The notes under the pieces: generated by a model
The model's database searches: none
Told to the model about the DNA's origin: nothing
What the model saw: only the letters and a program-made list of their open reading frames with translations
Position numbers and translations under genes: made by a program
Origin: Bacteroidota bacterium
GTDB lineage: Bacteria; Bacteroidota; Bacteroidia; UBA7662; CANHCV01
Assembly: GCA_947501265.1 (NCBI GenBank)
Contig: CANMVY010000003.1
Location: 1-64,000 of the forward strand
Reading direction: 5' to 3'
DNA length: 64,000 nt
Part shown: positions 25,393-33,639 of the stretch, piece after piece
Position numbering within the stretch: the first letter of the stretch is position 1
Layout of the letters: each line of letters starts with the position of its first letter

Positions 25393-26879
25393 AACCCAAA
25401 TTCCTGTTTTAATATTTTTTGGAACACCGTTTGAATGTTGCTATTCCCATTCAATTGATTCATTTCTAAAGTGCTAATAACAAACTTACTTCCGGTTGCT
25501 GGATTTGTTTTCATGCCCATAACTGGGGCCGTTTGGGAAATGATGTTGGTGCTAAAATTGTTGTTATTCCTCATCAAAAAATGAGCATGGTACCAAGGCG
25601 TTGCTCCTCCCACCAATTTCATGTACCGTCCGCCAGATAGAAATTGTTGGTATTTCAAAGTTGGAAGTCCAGAACTTAAGGGAACCAACGTAGAAGTATC
25701 GGTGAGCAATTGAGTAAAACCTGCTTTGGTTGGAATCAATGAATCAATGGGGCTAAAGGCAAACGACGGGCTTTGAATGTTGGACGAACTCGGTGTAAAT
25801 GCGCTCAGGAATAAATGTCCGCCTTTGCTAACAAAGTCGGCCGTGGTGGCTTGAGCAAATGCAAGCGATTGCTCTAAATCGTCGCCAAACCAAACGATGG
25901 CATCGTAAAGATTGAAAATTTGACCTTGGGTTTTGGCATCAGCAGCCAAGTATTGGTATTGACCGTTTACCTTTTTGAAAAGCGGTAGAAAATCGAAAGG
26001 AATGTTTTGACCTTGAATTTGGCTTTTCATGAAATTTTCGGCCGCTGCATCGGGAGCGTTGTTGGAATTAATCACCAACAAGCGGCCCGATGGAATCGCC
26101 ACTTTTACTTTCGGAGAACCAACCCAGGCCGATTTTGCGCCGGATTTGTCGGTAGCTCGGATGTATAGCACGTTGGAATCGTTGGGAATTAATCCGTTTA
26201 ATTTTAGCGCAAGTGGATTGATGGCTGCTCCAGGAATGACTTCGCAGTTTTGGATCGATCCGCTGTTCAGAATTGCGCGAATGGTGGCACTGCTGTATTT
26301 GGGATCTACTGGAAAAGGATTTGCATTCGTATCGTTTAAACAAAACTCTACGGAAGCAATGTTGGAAGGACCATCGTCATCGGTAGCTTCCCACGTGTAC
26401 CGCAAATGGCTGATGGTGAACGATGGATTTCCCCCCGCCAAAGGGTTTCCGGAATTGGATTGGAAGACAAAACGAATGCTTGGTGCACTGTTTTTAATGG
26501 GTACCCAAAATCGAGCGGGCGTGGGGTCCTTTTCTCCTTCATTATCGATGGACCGAACAGAAAAAACAAAATTCAAAGAATCGTTCCCTAAAGGAATTTG
26601 CATGGGGAAAACAGAATCGGTACGGGTGGTATAATTCCAAACGGTAGCTTCGTTGAGAATGCTATCAAACGTAAATTCATAACCCACAACTACACCATCT
26701 GCGTCATCACCGTTCCATTGCAAAAAAACATTGGTGTTGTAGCGATCGCCACTAAATCGGATGATGGTATCGGTTGGAAGCGACGTTTCGGGTTTTTTAT
26801 TCGGTAATTTATCTCCCTGAATGGAATCCTTACAAGCGATGAACCCCAATAGAAAGAAGAAATAAAGAAGCTTTTTCAC
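25389..26879 (-). CDS. Lipoprotein of unknown function, 496 aa
   Basis: A signal peptide with lipobox LGFIAC (Cys 16) predicts lipid anchoring. Residues about 35-135 and 140-260 look like two Ig/fibronectin-type beta domains (QWNGDDADGVVVGYEFTF, YTWEATDDDG). From about residue 275 a Rossmann-like part begins (RLLVINSNN), with YDAIVWFGDDLEQS and DFVSKGGHLFLSAF, which recalls amidotransferase-like folds without their catalytic Cys. I know no named family. GTG 26879 is the start; an exact -7 box lies 4 nt before it. It overlaps purN by 4 bp. Confidence 0.75.
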   Translation of the reverse strand: MKKLLYFFFLLGFIACKDSIQGDKLPNKKPETSLPTDTIIRFSGDRYNTNVFLQWNGDDADGVVVGYEFTFDSILNEATVWNYTTRTDSVFPMQIPLGNDSLNFVFSVRSIDNEGEKDPTPARFWVPIKNSAPSIRFVFQSNSGNPLAGGNPSFTISHLRYTWEATDDDGPSNIASVEFCLNDTNANPFPVDPKYSSATIRAILNSGSIQNCEVIPGAAINPLALKLNGLIPNDSNVLYIRATDKSGAKSAWVGSPKVKVAIPSGRLLVINSNNAPDAAAENFMKSQIQGQNIPFDFLPLFKKVNGQYQYLAADAKTQGQIFNLYDAIVWFGDDLEQSLAFAQATTADFVSKGGHLFLSAFTPSSSNIQSPSFAFSPIDSLIPTKAGFTQLLTDTSTLVPLSSGLPTLKYQQFLSGGRYMKLVGGATPWYHAHFLMRNNNNFSTNIISQTAPVMGMKTNPATGSKFVISTLEMNQLNGNSNIQTVFQKILKQEFGL

Positions 26880-26883
26880 AACC

Positions 26884-26891
26884 CAAAATTA
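26884..26891 (-). promoter_or_regulatory. -7 box for the lipoprotein/purN pair
   Basis: Minus strand TAATTTTG (exact), spacer GGTT, then GTG 26879. It supports the GTG as the true start. Confidence 0.45.
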
Positions 26892-26899
26892 CTGTTTTT

Positions 26900-27967
26900 T
26901 TACTTCACTCGAAGTTTTTTTCCAGCGTAAATCTTGGTGGTTTTGCTGATGCCGTTCATTTTACAAAGCTGGTCAATCGTTGTGCCATATTTTTTAGCTA
27001 CGGTTGAAAGGTTTTCTCCTTTTGCCAAGGTGTGGTATTTAGAACCAGCAGTATTTTGGGGTTTGGGTTGAGCCGGTTTCGGTTTTGGAGTTGGTGTTCT
27101 TGAAGGAACAATTTCTTGTGAAGGAGCATCTTCCTCTTCCTGTTCTCCAATCGCGATGGCTTCGGTGTTTTTTAAGGTGTTAAACACGTAACTTGGAGTG
27201 TAGCCCCCTTCCGGGATGGTTACCCGATTGCCGATTACGTCTCCCGTTGTGAAGTCGAAAACCTCCAAAGGATTTAAAACACGGTCCAAATAACGCATCT
27301 CAAAGTGGAGGTGAGGAGAAACCGACCGTCCGGTACTTCCGCCCAAACCGATAACTTGACCTTCTTTTACCTCGTCGTTGATATCGACCAAAATTTTACT
27401 GAGGTGAGCGTAATAGGATTCCATGCCGTTGCAGTGGCGAATAATGACAAGGTTTCCGAATCCGCCAGAGTTGTAGGCTGCGTGGCGAATTTTACCACTG
27501 AAGGCGGCCACCACAGTGTCGCCCAAACGAAGTCCAACGTCCATTCCTTTGTGGCCACCACTTACGCCGCGGTAAACGCGTCCGGCCACTGGAATCACGG
27601 CTTTACCAACTGAAATTTGATCAGGAAAAGTATGTGAATTTGTTACATCTCGAAAAGTTATGATTCGATTGGTTTCCCATTTCATTTTGAAAACCGAATC
27701 GCAAGCAAAGACATCAGAGATAACCTCTTTATCCTTGGTTTTTTCGGGCTTTGCCACCACTCGTTCCCGATCGGGAGTGGGAGTGGGCTTCGGAGTTGGG
27801 GCTGGCTTAGGTTCAACAAATTGCCACGTATAGTCTTTTTTCAAAACAATTTTTTTTCCTCTAAACCAAATGGTATCACCTTCAGAAGGAACTTGGGAAA
27901 AGCTAACCTTTGAAAATCCAATAGAAAAAAGAATGAAAAAGAAAATATATTTGAATTTGGAAGTCAT
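26900..27967 (-). CDS. Exported M23 peptidoglycan endopeptidase with LysM domain
   Basis: Signal peptide (cleavage near SFSQ), then a Pro/Thr-rich linker, an M23 domain with HKGMD (first zinc ligands) and HLHFE (catalytic His and zinc ligand), and a C-terminal LysM domain (YHTLAKGENLSTVAKKYGTT) that binds peptidoglycan. All LytM catalytic residues are seen, so it is probably an active cell-wall hydrolase. I chose ATG 27967 over ATG 28060: the longer form adds a second hydrophobic stretch before a perfect signal peptide, and a -7-like box lies between the two. 355 residues. Confidence 0.9.
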   Translation of the reverse strand: MTSKFKYIFFFILFSIGFSKVSFSQVPSEGDTIWFRGKKIVLKKDYTWQFVEPKPAPTPKPTPTPDRERVVAKPEKTKDKEVISDVFACDSVFKMKWETNRIITFRDVTNSHTFPDQISVGKAVIPVAGRVYRGVSGGHKGMDVGLRLGDTVVAAFSGKIRHAAYNSGGFGNLVIIRHCNGMESYYAHLSKILVDINDEVKEGQVIGLGGSTGRSVSPHLHFEMRYLDRVLNPLEVFDFTTGDVIGNRVTIPEGGYTPSYVFNTLKNTEAIAIGEQEEEDAPSQEIVPSRTPTPKPKPAQPKPQNTAGSKYHTLAKGENLSTVAKKYGTTIDQLCKMNGISKTTKIYAGKKLRVK

Positions 27968-27987
27968 TTCGCAGTTTTTTTGGTTTA

Positions 27988-27995
27988 CAAAAATG
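27988..27995 (-). promoter_or_regulatory. Near-consensus -7 box for the M23 gene
   Basis: Minus strand CATTTTTG (one mismatch), about 20 nt before ATG 27967, with a TTG about 20 nt further upstream (28016-28018). It supports the shorter start. Confidence 0.4.
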
Positions 27996-28083
27996 AAAAC
28001 GAACGTGGGTACAACCAATGTGATTAACGTTTTCTTAAGAAGTTTACCTAGCATTAACATCTAAAAAAGTTTTTAAACTTGCG

Positions 28084-28091
28084 TACCTTCG
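28084..28091 (+). promoter_or_regulatory. Near-consensus -7 box 3 nt before the 28095 gene
   Basis: TACCTTCG (one mismatch), spacer TAC, ATG 28095. It is another case of a -7 box touching the start codon. Confidence 0.35.
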
Positions 28092-28094
28092 TAC

Positions 28095-28946
28095 ATGATC
28101 AAACTGTTAGCGGAAAGCGGTTCCACCAAAACCGATTGGATGTTGGTGAATGAACAAGGGGAACGAAATTCATTTACTACTTCTGGAATAAACCCGCTGC
28201 TGCTCTCCATTGAGGAAATTACTGAATTGGTAGAGGAACAACCCCTGTTGGTAAAGTCCGCCATTCAAATAACCCAAGTATTTTTTTATGGTGCAGGTTG
28301 CGGAAACAAGGATGCGGTAAATCGTTTAAAAATTGTTTTTCAAGGATTTTTTTACAATGCTTCCATTGAGGTTTACCCCGATACGTTGGCTGCCTCCAGG
28401 GCGTGTTGCGGAAAAAATCCCGGAATTGTAGGAATCATTGGTACCGGCGCAAATGCAGGGTTTTTTGACGGAGATCGGCAGTTTACGCCGTTCGTGCCAT
28501 CTCTTGGTTTTATCTTGGGAGATGAGGGCTCGGGAAACTGGATCGGTAGAAAATTACTTTCGGATTATTTTTATGGAAGAATGCCGGTTGGGTTGCGGGA
28601 AGCATTTTTGGAGGAATACGCCATCGATTACCAGGAAGTGATTTCTAGGTTGTATCGATCTCAGGCTCCTAATGCCTATTTAGCATCATTTGCTCCTTTT
28701 TGCCACCACCATTTCGCCCACGCTTACTGCACTTCTTTGGTGATGAATGGCATCAATTTGTTTTTAAATCGATTCATTGATCCGGCTATTTTACCGGAAG
28801 GCAGCAAGATTCATTTTGCCGGATCGGTTGCCTTTGCATTCCAGGAACAAATCCGTGAGCAATTGGATACCCGAAAACTAAGCATGGGGAATGTTGTTTC
28901 TAGACCATTGGAAGCTCTTTTATCGTTCCATTTGGACCAAGCATGA
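28095..28946 (+). CDS. BadF/BcrA-type ATPase fold kinase (N-acetylglucosamine kinase-like)
   Basis: A 283-residue protein of the ASKHA fold. The N-terminal phosphate loop AESGSTKTDWMLV and the GTGANAGFFDG and LGDEGSGNWIGRKLL motifs match the eukaryote-like GlcNAc kinase group that is common in Bacteroidota. The likely reaction is ATP-dependent phosphorylation of GlcNAc, useful for chitin or cell-wall sugar recycling; related sugars are possible. It overlaps dxs by 4 bp (ATGA), starting a four-gene run. The -7 box nearly touches the ATG. Confidence 0.85.
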   Translation: MIKLLAESGSTKTDWMLVNEQGERNSFTTSGINPLLLSIEEITELVEEQPLLVKSAIQITQVFFYGAGCGNKDAVNRLKIVFQGFFYNASIEVYPDTLAASRACCGKNPGIVGIIGTGANAGFFDGDRQFTPFVPSLGFILGDEGSGNWIGRKLLSDYFYGRMPVGLREAFLEEYAIDYQEVISRLYRSQAPNAYLASFAPFCHHHFAHAYCTSLVMNGINLFLNRFIDPAILPEGSKIHFAGSVAFAFQEQIREQLDTRKLSMGNVVSRPLEALLSFHLDQA

Positions 28947-30691
28947 TTGATTTTTCTCCTCCGCCACTGAAACAAATTTCCCCTCAAGAATTGACGGGCA
29001 TTGCCAACGATTTGCGGCAATTCATCATCGATCGGGTTTCCCAGCAAGGTGGGCATTTTGCCGCAAACTTGGGAGTTGTTGAACTGACCGTTGCCCTGCA
29101 TTATTTTTTGCAACTTCCTCACGACCAGCTTATTTGGGACGTTGGACATCAAGCATACGCCCACAAAATTTTATCGGATCGAAAAGAACGATTTTCAACC
29201 AACCGCAAACTGGGTGGAATTTCTGGTTTTCCCAAGCGGTTGGAATCGGAGTACGACGCCTTCGGCGTTGGGCACTCCTCCACCTCCATTTCCGCCGCGA
29301 TTGGAATAGCTGAGGCCCAACGAATGACCCATCAAAATCGAAAAGTTGTGGCAGTCATCGGAGATGGGGCACTCACGGCGGGTCAGGCTTACGAAGCACT
29401 CAACCACCTTGCGCACCTGCAATCGCCGGTTCTTGTGGTTGTGAACGACAACCAAATTTCCATCGATCCAACGGTTGGGATTTCTTTATCGGCTACTTTT
29501 TTTGAGTCGCTTGGGTTGAATTACCATGGCCCAATTGATGGACATTCCATTTCTGAAGTTTTGGATGCTTTGCATCTTTGGCAAAAAGATTATTCCCAAC
29601 GGCCCTTTGTGGTACACGTGAAAACGGTTAAAGGGAAAGGGTTTGCTCCTGCAGAATTGGAACAAACTCGTTGGCATGCTCCCGGCAAGTTTGATAAAAT
29701 TACCGGCACCTTGGAGCCTAAAAATGTTACCGATTTACCCACTTATCAGCACGTTTTTGGTAAAGCCATGGTTGAACTTGCTCAATTTTTTCCTCGTTTG
29801 GTTTCCATTACTCCAGCCATGACTTCGGGTTCCAATTTGTTGGAATTCCAAGAAAAATTCCCCAATCGTTTTTTTGATACTGGAATTACCGAGCAGCATG
29901 CGGTCACCTTCGCTGCCGGTTTGGCCACCCAAGGAATTCAACCGGTTTTGTCCATTTATTCCACCTTCCTTCAACGCGGTTATGACCAGTTGATTCACGA
30001 TGTTGCTCTTCAAGAAATCCCGGTGATTTTTGCTGTTGATCGAGCCGGTCTGGTGGGAGAAGACGGACCCACACACCACGGGGTTTACGACATTGCCGCC
30101 TTGAACGCCATTCCTCAAATGATTCTTGCGTCCCCTTCGAATGGAATTGAACTTCGAAACTTGCTCTATTCGTCAATGGAATGGGTTCAGCCTTCCGCGA
30201 TTCGCTATCCCCGTTCAAAAATTCCGTTTGCCATTCCCGAAAATTCAACGTTTCAAACCCTTCCATTGGGCAAAGCCAACCGAATTCAAACCGGCACCTC
30301 TGGTGTGGCAGTACTTGTTTACGGAGCATTTCTTCATTCCGTCTTGGAAGCAGTTGCTTCCCTTGAAAGTGAAGTGACCGTGGTCGACATGCGATTTGCT
30401 AAACCCTTGGATGAGGCTCTGTTAGAAGACCTTTCTAAAGAAGCCCCCATTTGGGTCACGGTTGAAGACGGTTCGTTGAACGGGGGCTTTGGTTCCATTG
30501 TTCAACAGTGGGTTTCCAACCATGGAAAAGTTAATCAGGTTTTTGCGTTGGGAATTCCCGATCAGTTCATCGAACACGGAAAATTAGAAGAATTGCACCA
30601 CCTCCTCGGTTTAGATACCGCAGGATTTACCCGATATTTTAGTCAACTTTTTGGAGAAAACGATGAAAGCGACCTTCACTTTATGGAATAA
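28943..30691 (+). CDS. dxs: 1-deoxy-D-xylulose-5-phosphate synthase
   Basis: Thiamine-diphosphate enzyme for the first step of the MEP isoprenoid pathway, from pyruvate and glyceraldehyde 3-phosphate. Motifs: GGHFAANLGVVELTVALHY, DVGHQAYAHKIL, the TPP site GDGALTAGQAYEALNHL through NDNQ, and GITEQHAVTFAAGLA in the central domain. 582 residues, slightly shorter than the E. coli enzyme but with all three domains. Translation is probably coupled to the kinase gene (ATGA) and its end covers the start of the cyclase gene. Confidence 0.97.
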   Translation: MIDFSPPPLKQISPQELTGIANDLRQFIIDRVSQQGGHFAANLGVVELTVALHYFLQLPHDQLIWDVGHQAYAHKILSDRKERFSTNRKLGGISGFPKRLESEYDAFGVGHSSTSISAAIGIAEAQRMTHQNRKVVAVIGDGALTAGQAYEALNHLAHLQSPVLVVVNDNQISIDPTVGISLSATFFESLGLNYHGPIDGHSISEVLDALHLWQKDYSQRPFVVHVKTVKGKGFAPAELEQTRWHAPGKFDKITGTLEPKNVTDLPTYQHVFGKAMVELAQFFPRLVSITPAMTSGSNLLEFQEKFPNRFFDTGITEQHAVTFAAGLATQGIQPVLSIYSTFLQRGYDQLIHDVALQEIPVIFAVDRAGLVGEDGPTHHGVYDIAALNAIPQMILASPSNGIELRNLLYSSMEWVQPSAIRYPRSKIPFAIPENSTFQTLPLGKANRIQTGTSGVAVLVYGAFLHSVLEAVASLESEVTVVDMRFAKPLDEALLEDLSKEAPIWVTVEDGSLNGGFGSIVQQWVSNHGKVNQVFALGIPDQFIEHGKLEELHHLLGLDTAGFTRYFSQLFGENDESDLHFME

Positions 30692-31442
30692 AAGCTGTTC
30701 TGTAGATTTTTCAGCACCTATTTCGATTCATTTGCCGCTCAATTTTGAAGCGGCCAACCCGCAATGTTTTTACATTGAACAACCTACGTTTGCTCCTTTG
30801 CGGGTTGGTTCCTACGTGGGTTCCGTTGCCGAAGGAGGATCCTGCAATTGCGAGGTGCTAACGCTTACTCCGCATGGACAAGGAACGCACACCGAATGTG
30901 TGGGTCACCTTACCACCGAGCGTCGATTCATTCGTGATTCGCTCTCCAAAACCCACTTTACGGCCGACGTTATTTCGGTAACTCCCGAGGTTTTGGAAGA
31001 AGATATCCCTGGAACAACCTCAAAAAAGGGAGATCAAATCATTACAAAAAGTTCGCTGGAACACGTTCTTTGGGCCGATTCCTCCGAAGCCATTGTGGTT
31101 CGTACCTTACCCAATAACGATTCCAAAAAAACGGCCAATTATTCGGGGCATAATCCCATTTATTTCTCCCCCGGTGCAACCGAATATTTGCGCGAAAGAG
31201 GTTATCAGCATCTTTTGTGCGATACTCCTTCGGTGGACCGAGAGGAAGATGCTGGATTGTTATTGGCCCACAAAGCTTGGTGGAATTATCCGTATGCACC
31301 CAGAATGAAAGCCACCATTACCGAACTGATCTTCGTTCCCAGGCAGGTTGAAGACGGGCGTTATTTGTTGGAAATTTGCGTTGCTCCCTTGGCCAGCGAT
31401 GCGTCGCCCAGTTCCATTTTTCTATATGCCATCGAGTCGTGA
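30663..31442 (+). CDS. Cyclase family protein (kynurenine formamidase-like)
   Basis: A 259-residue metal hydrolase. The motif HGQGTHTECVGH corresponds to HxGTHxDxPxH of the cyclase/formamidase family, with Glu for Asp. DTPSVDREED and HNPIYFSPGATEYL fit further. ATG 30663 is chosen, preceded by a GGAG ribosome site inside dxs; a TTG at 30651 is less likely. The substrate cannot be told; kynurenine formamidase activity would need a tryptophan pathway, which is not seen here. It overlaps dxs by 29 bp and the next gene by GTGA. Confidence 0.85.
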   Translation: MKATFTLWNKSCSVDFSAPISIHLPLNFEAANPQCFYIEQPTFAPLRVGSYVGSVAEGGSCNCEVLTLTPHGQGTHTECVGHLTTERRFIRDSLSKTHFTADVISVTPEVLEEDIPGTTSKKGDQIITKSSLEHVLWADSSEAIVVRTLPNNDSKKTANYSGHNPIYFSPGATEYLRERGYQHLLCDTPSVDREEDAGLLLAHKAWWNYPYAPRMKATITELIFVPRQVEDGRYLLEICVAPLASDASPSSIFLYAIES

Positions 31443-32230
31443 AACCGCTGTACATTTCGCTTTTCCTTTTTGGAATTTCCATAGCAGGATTTGCTCAAAA
31501 AATTGATCTTCAAATTCCTGTTTATCAATCGTTTCAACAAAAAAGTAATTGGCAAAAGCTAGGGGTGTGCGCTATTGCAGCAGCACCTTCTTTCTTTCTT
31601 GATCGCTCGGTGAACGGCATGATGCAACGAAACCAAACCGAATGGTTGGAATTTACGGAACGCAACATTGTTGAACCTTTTGGAAATAAATACACGATTT
31701 CACTGATGGGCGGCTCCATTCTTTTAGGATATGCTTTGAAAAATGAAAAGTTGGTTGATTTGGGAACCATTGGTTTGGCATCGGGAGTGGTGGCATCTAT
31801 TCTTACCCAAATTCCAAAGCAAGGGTTTCACCGCCAAAGGCCCTATACCACCGCCAATGATCCCGGACTTTGGTGGGGACCTTTTAACAATGGAAAAGAA
31901 AAATTAAGTTGGGAGTCGGTGAAAAACGGATTCTTCAATACCGAGAATCAATCGTTTTGTTCCGGACATACCAGTTTTGCCTTTGCTTCGGCAGCTGCAG
32001 TAGCTCATCGGTTTCCCGATCAAAAAGGGGTTCAAATTGCTGCATACGGCGTGGCCTCTATGGTGGGTATATCTCGGGTTTACCAAGGGTATCACTGGAC
32101 CAGCGACGTATTGTATGGAGCGATGTTGGGCCTCGCATCCAACTGGATCGTAGAGAAACGTTGGAAGGAGGCCCAAAAATCATTTGCCAAACGCGATTAC
32201 GTTTGGTATTCGGAAATCGTCAATCAATAG
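31439..32230 (+). CDS. Exported PAP2-family phosphatase
   Basis: An acid phosphatase/lipid phosphatase fold with the three motifs: KQGFHRQRP, CSGHTS and SRVYQGYHWTSDV, all catalytic residues present. The signal peptide (cleavage near GFAQ) points to the periplasm or membrane. The GTG at 31439 overlaps the cyclase stop as GTGA and gives a proper signal peptide; a longer frame upstream would not. 263 residues. Possible substrates are undecaprenyl pyrophosphate or phospholipid phosphates. Convergent with nuoN, 7-bp overlap. Confidence 0.9.
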   Translation: MKPLYISLFLFGISIAGFAQKIDLQIPVYQSFQQKSNWQKLGVCAIAAAPSFFLDRSVNGMMQRNQTEWLEFTERNIVEPFGNKYTISLMGGSILLGYALKNEKLVDLGTIGLASGVVASILTQIPKQGFHRQRPYTTANDPGLWWGPFNNGKEKLSWESVKNGFFNTENQSFCSGHTSFAFASAAAVAHRFPDQKGVQIAAYGVASMVGISRVYQGYHWTSDVLYGAMLGLASNWIVEKRWKEAQKSFAKRDYVWYSEIVNQ

Positions 32231-33639
32231 AACATCAACCCGTACAACTGAGTGGCGAAAAGAGGTGCTATCAATAATCCGAGGCACATCAATCCCAAAA
32301 CAAACAGGTTTATCCTTGGCATCGCCGGTACTTCCTCTTCTGAAATAGCTGGAGAGAAGAACATGGCAATGATGATGCGGAAGTAGTAATAAATACTGAT
32401 CACCGAGTTGATCGCCGCAACCAGCACCAACCACCAGAATCCACCATCTTTTGAAAGCGCACCTTGGTTGAAGACTTCAGCAAAGATGAAGTATTTACCA
32501 AAGAAGCCCGACAATGGAGGTAATCCGGCCATGGAAAGCATGGCAACTGCCATTAAACCTGCTAAAATCGGATGTTTTTTTGCCAAACCATTGAAGGCGG
32601 TAAAATCGTGTTTCCCGGTATGTCCGGCCACCCAACTCATCCCAATCATCAAGACCAAGGTAGAAAGTGAGTACGCCAATAAGTAAAACAAAAGGGTAGG
32701 AATGATGATGGGGTCGTTAATGGTGATGCCCAACATCAAATAACCGGCATGGCTGATGGAGGAATAGGCCAACGTTCTTTTGAAACTCATTTGTTTCAAA
32801 GCAGAGAAGTTACCCACCACCAAACTGAGACCTGCCATGATTGCGAAGGTCATTTCCCATTGTTTGTTGAGGAAACCAATGCTCAATAAGAAAATAGTAA
32901 TGGCAACAATTCCCGCCGTTTTTACGACGGTAGCCATAAATGATGTGATCAAATCTGGCGCCCCTTCGTAAACGTCGGCACTCCAAAAATGGAAGGGCGC
33001 CGCAGCAATTTTAAAGGCCAATCCAAACATCATCATGAAAACGCCCATGTTGAACATGGTCAATCCTCCTCCAGAATACAATTGGTAATTGATGATGTTA
33101 TTTGCCTTCGAACCTCCAATGAAGAAACTTCCGGAAGCGCCATAAACCAAAGCAATACCGAAAAGCAAAATCCCGGTCGCAAAAGCACCTTGCAAAAAAT
33201 ACTTCAACGACGATTCATTGGAAGCCAAATTATCTTTATCAGATCCAGCTAAGACGTACAATGGAATGGATAAAATTTCTACTCCCAAGAACAACATCAA
33301 CAAATTGGAATACGCGAAAAGAATCAAAGCACCGCAAATCGAGAAAAGCATGAGCGCATAAACATCTCCACGATTCTTTCCTGCATAAGTAATGGAATAC
33401 TCCGAAGTTCCAATCAAGATTAATCCAATCAAAATGGTTAAACCCGAAAAGATGGTAGAAGCGTGTGAAAAGTAAAGCATTTCAGAAGCATCTTCGTACG
33501 GATTTGAAAAATCGTAAAAGCAAACTCCCAATGCAACGGCCAAACCAAGTGTAGCCACAGGACGAGACCATTTGGTATTGACCAAATTGACAAACAAGGT
33601 GATGATGGCGGTCAGTAAAACGGTAACTAATGCAATCAT
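32224..33639 (-). CDS. nuoN: NADH-quinone oxidoreductase subunit N
   Basis: Antiporter-like membrane subunit of complex I, 471 residues with about 13-14 membrane segments and the proton-channel motifs of the family (YALMLFSICGALILFAYSNLLMLFLGVEI with the key Glu, LAFKIAAAPFHFWSADVYEG with the key Lys). ATG 33639 overlaps the nuoM stop (ATGA). Last gene of the nuo run; it ends 7 bp into the convergent PAP2 gene with no terminator hairpin seen. Confidence 0.96.
   Translation of the reverse strand: MIALVTVLLTAIITLFVNLVNTKWSRPVATLGLAVALGVCFYDFSNPYEDASEMLYFSHASTIFSGLTILIGLILIGTSEYSITYAGKNRGDVYALMLFSICGALILFAYSNLLMLFLGVEILSIPLYVLAGSDKDNLASNESSLKYFLQGAFATGILLFGIALVYGASGSFFIGGSKANNIINYQLYSGGGLTMFNMGVFMMMFGLAFKIAAAPFHFWSADVYEGAPDLITSFMATVVKTAGIVAITIFLLSIGFLNKQWEMTFAIMAGLSLVVGNFSALKQMSFKRTLAYSSISHAGYLMLGITINDPIIIPTLLFYLLAYSLSTLVLMIGMSWVAGHTGKHDFTAFNGLAKKHPILAGLMAVAMLSMAGLPPLSGFFGKYFIFAEVFNQGALSKDGGFWWLVLVAAINSVISIYYYFRIIIAMFFSPAISEEEVPAMPRINLFVLGLMCLGLLIAPLFATQLYGLMFY

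Noticed and set aside
27968-28060. Longer start of the M23 peptidase (ATG 28060)
   Set aside because: It would put a second hydrophobic stretch before a complete signal peptide, and a -7-like box lies between the two starts.
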